Shown piece after piece: positions 50,317 to 54,232 of a DNA stretch of 54,232 nucleotides (the first letter of the stretch is position 1; each line of letters begins with the position of its first letter). Source of the stretch: Mikrocytos mackini (Eukaryota; Endomyxa; Ascetosporea; Mikrocytida; Mikrocytiidae); contig JASNJN010000276.1 in the NCBI GenBank assembly GCA_030180075.1, positions 1 to 54,232 of the forward strand. Reading direction: 5' to 3'. A program made the translations under genes and the position numbers. The notes below the pieces were generated by a model, which was given only the letters and a program-made list of their open reading frames with translations, was not told the origin of the DNA and did not search any database.

Positions 50317-52332
50317 ATGTATTATGAATATTACGAAAGTATAACCAATTTCATGGTAGTAATCATTAATTACATTTTAATTTTTTCCTTTCTATCTGAT
50401 CATACACGAATGAACAGTCAGGATTCTACACATGTTGATCGACAACATATAAATCCTGAAAAGCACAACTTTAATGTTCTAGAATCTCTACCTTCTATTG
50501 TTCTCGGAGACAACTCCAAGATTGTCGCTCCTCTAACAAACGAACATCAAGATACACCTGTCCCTTCAAACAGTGTATTCTATGAAAATACAACCACAAT
50601 CCCATCTATTGAAAAGCTGTTCCATAAAGGCCAATTGTTTACAAGCTTCAAATCCATACTTAAAATCTTGCTTCCCTATACGAGGCAGATAAAACCTTGT
50701 ATATCAATGTCACATAGTATTACTATTAAAGACAAGATGAAGAATAGTCAAAAACTCACAAGAATATACTGTTTCATCAAATTTCTTCAATACTATACCG
50801 TTACATATTCTTGTGAATTTGGGGAGTCGCGAGCAAACAAAAGAGATTCTACCCTTCTTTCAAATGAGGACAGTTTGCGAACAACCTTCTCAAAGAAGCT
50901 CGGTTGTCCGTTTAAACTAAAATTCACATATCAAAATAGAAAACTAAAATTAGAAGAAATGATTGAGCATAATGGGCACTCCAATTTAACTTTTAAAAAA
51001 ATGCGCCCGGAGGAAAGTCTCTACAAAACAATCGATTTGTTGGGAGATGAAAAAATAAATCTTAGACGAATAATGAATTTGATACCGGAACAAAATTTAA
51101 ACAACAATTCCTATGCCGATATATATAAAATACGAAGACAAAAAATAGACAAAATACAAGATGAAAAAGATGAAAAGTTTCTACTTTATAGTTTTCTTGG
51201 TGTCTTTGAAGAATTTTACGTCGGAGATGAGTTATACGGCATTTATTATCAAGATGATCACATGAAACGACTTTATAGACAATACTCGGAAACCTTATAT
51301 TTTGATGGGACATACAACCTCTTTTACAAAGGATTTACCCTGTTCATTCTTAATATAGTGAACGGAGAAGGCAAAACCGAGCCTGTCGTCATATTCTCTT
51401 CCCTTGACGAGTGTTATGAGAGTATGATCATGTTTTTGTACAAGTTTCAAGAAGATAATGATTGTAGTTTCCCCAAACTTTGTTTGACTGACAAAGATTG
51501 GGTCGAACGCAAAATCATAAAAGAAATATTCCCGAATTGCGAGATGCGTTTATGTGTCTTTCATGTGATCAAAGCTATCACAACAAAGATAAACACCCTT
51601 TTGAGAGCACAGTCCAAGAAAGCCAAAGAAATTGAAAAGAAAAAATTATACAACATAATATTCGCAAGTTCAGAAAGTATGTTCGATGAAGCTGTTAATA
51701 AATTACAAGATACCGTTAAAGATTACTTCAATAAAAATTGGAACAAACATAAAACGGAGTTTGTTACCTATTTTTATTCGAACAAAATCAATTTTGATTC
51801 CCGAACTAATAATCGTGCCGAGTCTATGAATAGTGTGTTAAAGGCATATTTCAAAGGCAAGAGGAATCCACGACAGTTCTTCGTTGAATTAAAAAGCTAT
51901 CTCGATCGGTTTAGGAAAGAACGGTATTCACTAACTATAAGGAAATATTTAAAACGAGAAAAAACTAAAAGGGTTCTTCCTATAGTAACAAAGTTGAAGA
52001 AAGACTTTAGCATATATGCATGTAAGTTACTAACAACGCGTATATGTAATGAATGGAGAAAGGAATCTGAATGTAATCTTTTATTAAAGTTTGGGATTGT
52101 GTGTGAGAAATGCATTATTAAGAACGAACTTTCTTGGGATCAAGCATATAATTTGATTCATGATAGATGGAACAAGAGACATATAATAGGTATGATAAAT
52201 TTTGAAGAGTTAGAAATTACAAAGGAGGAATTTATGACGCACCAAAATATAGTAAATGGTTCAACACTAACTTGTGCAGACAATGAAAGGGAAGTATATG
52301 TGTCGTTTTGTTTCAAGATGGGTCCTTTTTGA
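50317..52332 (+). CDS. MULE transposase, apparently intact
   Basis: 671 residues, or 640 from the alternative ATG at 50410 (MNSQDSTHVDR). The first 31 residues are hydrophobic and may not be translated. A FAR1/FLYWCH-like zone (VTYSCEFGESRANKR, GCPFKLKF, MIEHNGHSN) precedes the MULE core: LYFDGTYNLFYKGFTLF (first Asp), KLCLTDKDWVERKI (second Asp), MRLCVFHVIKA (CxxH) and RTNNRAESMNSVLK (Glu). There is no frameshift or stop. No terminal inverted repeats or target duplication were found around it, so it may be an element with diverged ends or a captured host gene. Confidence 0.8.
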   Translation: MYYEYYESITNFMVVIINYILIFSFLSDHTRMNSQDSTHVDRQHINPEKHNFNVLESLPSIVLGDNSKIVAPLTNEHQDTPVPSNSVFYENTTTIPSIEKLFHKGQLFTSFKSILKILLPYTRQIKPCISMSHSITIKDKMKNSQKLTRIYCFIKFLQYYTVTYSCEFGESRANKRDSTLLSNEDSLRTTFSKKLGCPFKLKFTYQNRKLKLEEMIEHNGHSNLTFKKMRPEESLYKTIDLLGDEKINLRRIMNLIPEQNLNNNSYADIYKIRRQKIDKIQDEKDEKFLLYSFLGVFEEFYVGDELYGIYYQDDHMKRLYRQYSETLYFDGTYNLFYKGFTLFILNIVNGEGKTEPVVIFSSLDECYESMIMFLYKFQEDNDCSFPKLCLTDKDWVERKIIKEIFPNCEMRLCVFHVIKAITTKINTLLRAQSKKAKEIEKKKLYNIIFASSESMFDEAVNKLQDTVKDYFNKNWNKHKTEFVTYFYSNKINFDSRTNNRAESMNSVLKAYFKGKRNPRQFFVELKSYLDRFRKERYSLTIRKYLKREKTKRVLPIVTKLKKDFSIYACKLLTTRICNEWRKESECNLLLKFGIVCEKCIIKNELSWDQAYNLIHDRWNKRHIIGMINFEELEITKEEFMTHQNIVNGSTLTCADNEREVYVSFCFKMGPF

Positions 52333-52542
52333 AATTTGAAAATCCGTCTTAAACTGACGATCAACCCATCATGTTTATATTATTTTTTTTCCGTTTTCAT
52401 TTATACCATAAATATATACATTCGAATTTGTGTGTATTGAATTTCGTTTGTTAAAAACGTTTATAAACATATTCTTTTATTCTAACAACACGAATATTAT
52501 TTTCATGAAAAGGACTCATCTTGAAACAAAACGACACATATA
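52295..52542. repeat. 35-bp inverted repeat around the end of the MULE gene
   Basis: Arms at 52295-52329 and 52508-52542 match at 34 of 35 positions, separated by 178 bp. The left arm encodes the last residues of the transposase (VYVSFCFKMGP). The right arm ends at the ATG of the next small ORF. Transcribed, it would fold into a long hairpin. It could be a small MITE, a terminal repeat, or a regulatory stem. Confidence 0.8.
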
Positions 52543-52772
52543 TGGAAGATAATTCAGTTGCTTTAGTGAAAAAGACAAGCGGTACATCATCACAGTTCAA
52601 TATAGAAATCAATGAGAAAATAAACAAAAAGAGTAGAGACGAGAATTATTTGTTTATATTGACAAAAAAGTTAGCGTTTACATTGAAGCAAAAGAAAGGG
52701 GTGAGTTACGAAAAGAAAAAGAAATTTTTAAAGGATATAATAAAAAGTATAGAAGAAAATGGGATAACTTAA
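52542..52772 (+). CDS. Small hypothetical protein (76 residues)
   Basis: From ATG at 52542 (MEDNSVALVKKTSGTSSQFN) to TAA at 52770-52772. It is Lys-rich, with a helical C-terminal half (ILTKKLAFTLKQKKGVSYEK). No family is recognised. Its start codon overlaps the right arm of the 35-bp inverted repeat. An in-frame extension upstream to 52521 would lie wholly inside the repeat. It could be a real short gene or a chance ORF. Confidence 0.4.
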   Translation: MEDNSVALVKKTSGTSSQFNIEINEKINKKSRDENYLFILTKKLAFTLKQKKGVSYEKKKKFLKDIIKSIEENGIT

Positions 52773-53998
52773 GCCTACGGTGATATATTCAGATGATATT
52801 GGTGTTATAGTTTCTGGTTTATTTTGTTATATAATTTATTGTTCTGTTTGTTTTATTTATATAAGTTGGGTTAAGTTAAAACTTTAGGTTAAAGAGATCG
52901 AATACAAACCTATTTACGAACAATTCGAAGTAGTTTCAAAGTAGTTTATTAAAAAATTATTTAACCATTATACATTCATATATTATTAACTGCTCTATAT
53001 GATTTCCTCTTCATAAAAAACCAAAAATAATCATTTGTTATCCTGTTCAATTATTAGTATTTTGATTTATTCTCATTATATAAACCTGTTTAAATTCATT
53101 AGCAATGTTTCATATCCCTGTTTAGTGATTAATATTGATATGGTATTGAAGTGAAAGTAGTTCGTCATTGATTATTGGCGGATTCCTGGTCTCTCGTTGT
53201 TCAAATAAATTAGAAAGCAATCTTATATTCCCAACAGTTCATTGTTGAACTTCACTCTCTCTGCAATGTTTAAACCTTTATGCTTAATTTCGAAATGTAT
53301 TCGACAATTTACGTTTATAGATGATACCTCTCGACTTTATCGGAATAAGACTATCTATGATCTGTGGTAGATATGAAAACCTATAATTAAAGCCAATCCA
53401 ATCAAAGTAGATATAATAATTGAGTTCCTTATGTCCACACGGTCTGTTGTCAGAATTTACTAATGTGGAAGTCATCTTTGAGCCTCCGAAACTTGGAAGT
53501 GGCGAAAAGATGTTGTGTTAAGTTCATATAATGAGTTATCCGGGGTTACTTTTATAGATGTTGCAAGCCCAAGTAGTTTTCTTGGCGGGTAGTGTCTATT
53601 TGCGCTAACTCTATTTTCTCTATTTAGCAATAAAACAAAAAATTTTTGCACGCGAAGCAGTTTATAAGATTAAAATTAATACCGTGTGTTAGTTAGGAGT
53701 ATTATTATAGTCATCTGTCTTTTATAAACCTATTTTTAAAATATTAAATTTTCTGTTTCTGCCAAATCAACCCAATCCGCCCATAGCGTTTTAAAAGCAT
53801 TCACAGTATTCCCCGTGGAATAAACACACATTAACAGTTACGCCCTAGAGTTTCCTTGTCCGTACATTCACTGCCCTTCATGAACTCCAGTCTGCCATTT
53901 AGTAGGGTATAAAGGAAGACAAAAGACAACCCCTGCTTTCTAAACAAAATATAGGATGATGTGAGGCATAACATTCTGGACAGAGTACAGTGGGTTGT
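52773..53998. other. Gene-poor region with a MITE-like end at 53588
   Basis: I see no gene here. GGTAGTGTCTATTTGCGC at 53588, continuing TAA, matches the terminal repeat of the MITE at 20180-20428. No opposite end is present before the window edge, so it is a solo or truncated copy. A short minus-strand ORF at 53284-53475 is unrecognised. Confidence 0.4.
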
Positions 53999-54232
53999 TT
54001 ATAACGGATAAAACACACATACCAACCAAGAATAACTACATCCCAAAAACATATTAATTCCATTACTAANTACAATAAGCCCTTCATTATTAGGCACATT
54101 GTATGTAGAAGTTACTTCCTCTTTCAATTCAATAAGTCCGTTTATAAATTCGGTCATTTCATTGTATTGTTCAGATATATCTTTCCAGTAATCAAAGTAA
54201 TAAAACCTTTCTTTAAAATAATTATCAGGAAC
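53999..54232 (-). CDS. 3' end of an unknown gene running off the window
   Basis: The minus-strand frame is open from the window edge (VPDNYFKERFYYFDYWKDIS onward) to TAA at 54001-53999, giving 77 codons. The start lies outside the window. The end is hydrophobic and aromatic (FLGCSYSWLVCVFYPL), possibly a membrane segment. One base in this stretch (54070) is ambiguous (N). The same frame stays open for over 40 codons after the stop, as in the other stop-containing genes of this window. No family is recognised. Confidence 0.4.
   Translation of the reverse strand, partial: VPDNYFKERFYYFDYWKDISEQYNEMTEFINGLIELKEEVTSTYNVPNNEGLIVXSNGINMFLGCSYSWLVCVFYPL

Noticed and set aside
20738-54232. Stop-codon reassignment to explain internal stops
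   Set aside because: TAG, TAA and TGA all occur internally, and conserved genes such as MCM3 and myotubularin end normally without internal stops.
1-54232. tRNA genes and CRISPR arrays
   Set aside because: A scan by eye for T-arm patterns in the non-coding gaps, and for regularly spaced repeats, gave nothing supportable. A tRNA covariance search was not possible.

Overview
The window looks like a transposon-rich microsporidian genome. It is AT-rich, conserved genes are intron-free and closely packed (71-500 bp between starts, 10 bp between one pair of stops), and the recognisable eukaryotic proteins are short: histone H2A, a Cdc48 UBX cofactor, Sec61 gamma of 78 residues, MCM3, a myotubularin phosphatase and an RFWD3-type RING ligase. 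Hamiltosporidium, or another repeat-rich lineage such as Nosema, would fit. The species call is inference only.

Layout. 1-3.9 kb: GC-rich direct repeats, then a stop-containing lineage-specific gene split by a Tc1/IS630-type transposon with iterated ends. 4.0-8.3 kb: housekeeping block (H2A, UBA-UAS-UBX protein, frameshifted Trm61-like methyltransferase, unknown Cys-cluster protein). 8.6-15.1 kb: gene-poor, with a decayed Mutator-like (MULE) transposon carrying SWIM and PHD motifs. 15.1-24.4 kb: nested insertions. A Ty3/gypsy element (A) carrying a hAT-like MITE, a second MITE and a 2.9-kb inverted-repeat unit built from another gypsy element (B) all lie inside one host gene read on the minus strand. 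24.4-34.7 kb: second housekeeping block (myotubularin, RFWD3-like, Sec61 gamma, a 7-TM protein with an RGS domain, a split type II membrane protein, MCM3, a Cys-rich secreted protein). 34.9-48.9 kb: second transposon block (MULE-type MITE, truncated MULE, hAT element, hAT MITE, GC-shifted gypsy element C). 49-54.2 kb: another split type II membrane protein, an apparently intact MULE transposase, a small ORF, and a partial ORF at the window edge.

Two themes stand out. First, several insertions have clear target-site duplications (TSDs), and removing the element plus one TSD copy restores the interrupted reading frame, which dates the insertions after the genes. Second, four lineage-specific genes keep one reading frame over 1-1.6 kb but contain one or two in-frame stops (TAG, TAA and TGA all occur), while most conserved genes are clean. 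This fits recent pseudogenisation under weak selection better than stop reassignment. No tRNA, rRNA, CRISPR or spliceosomal intron could be supported by eye.
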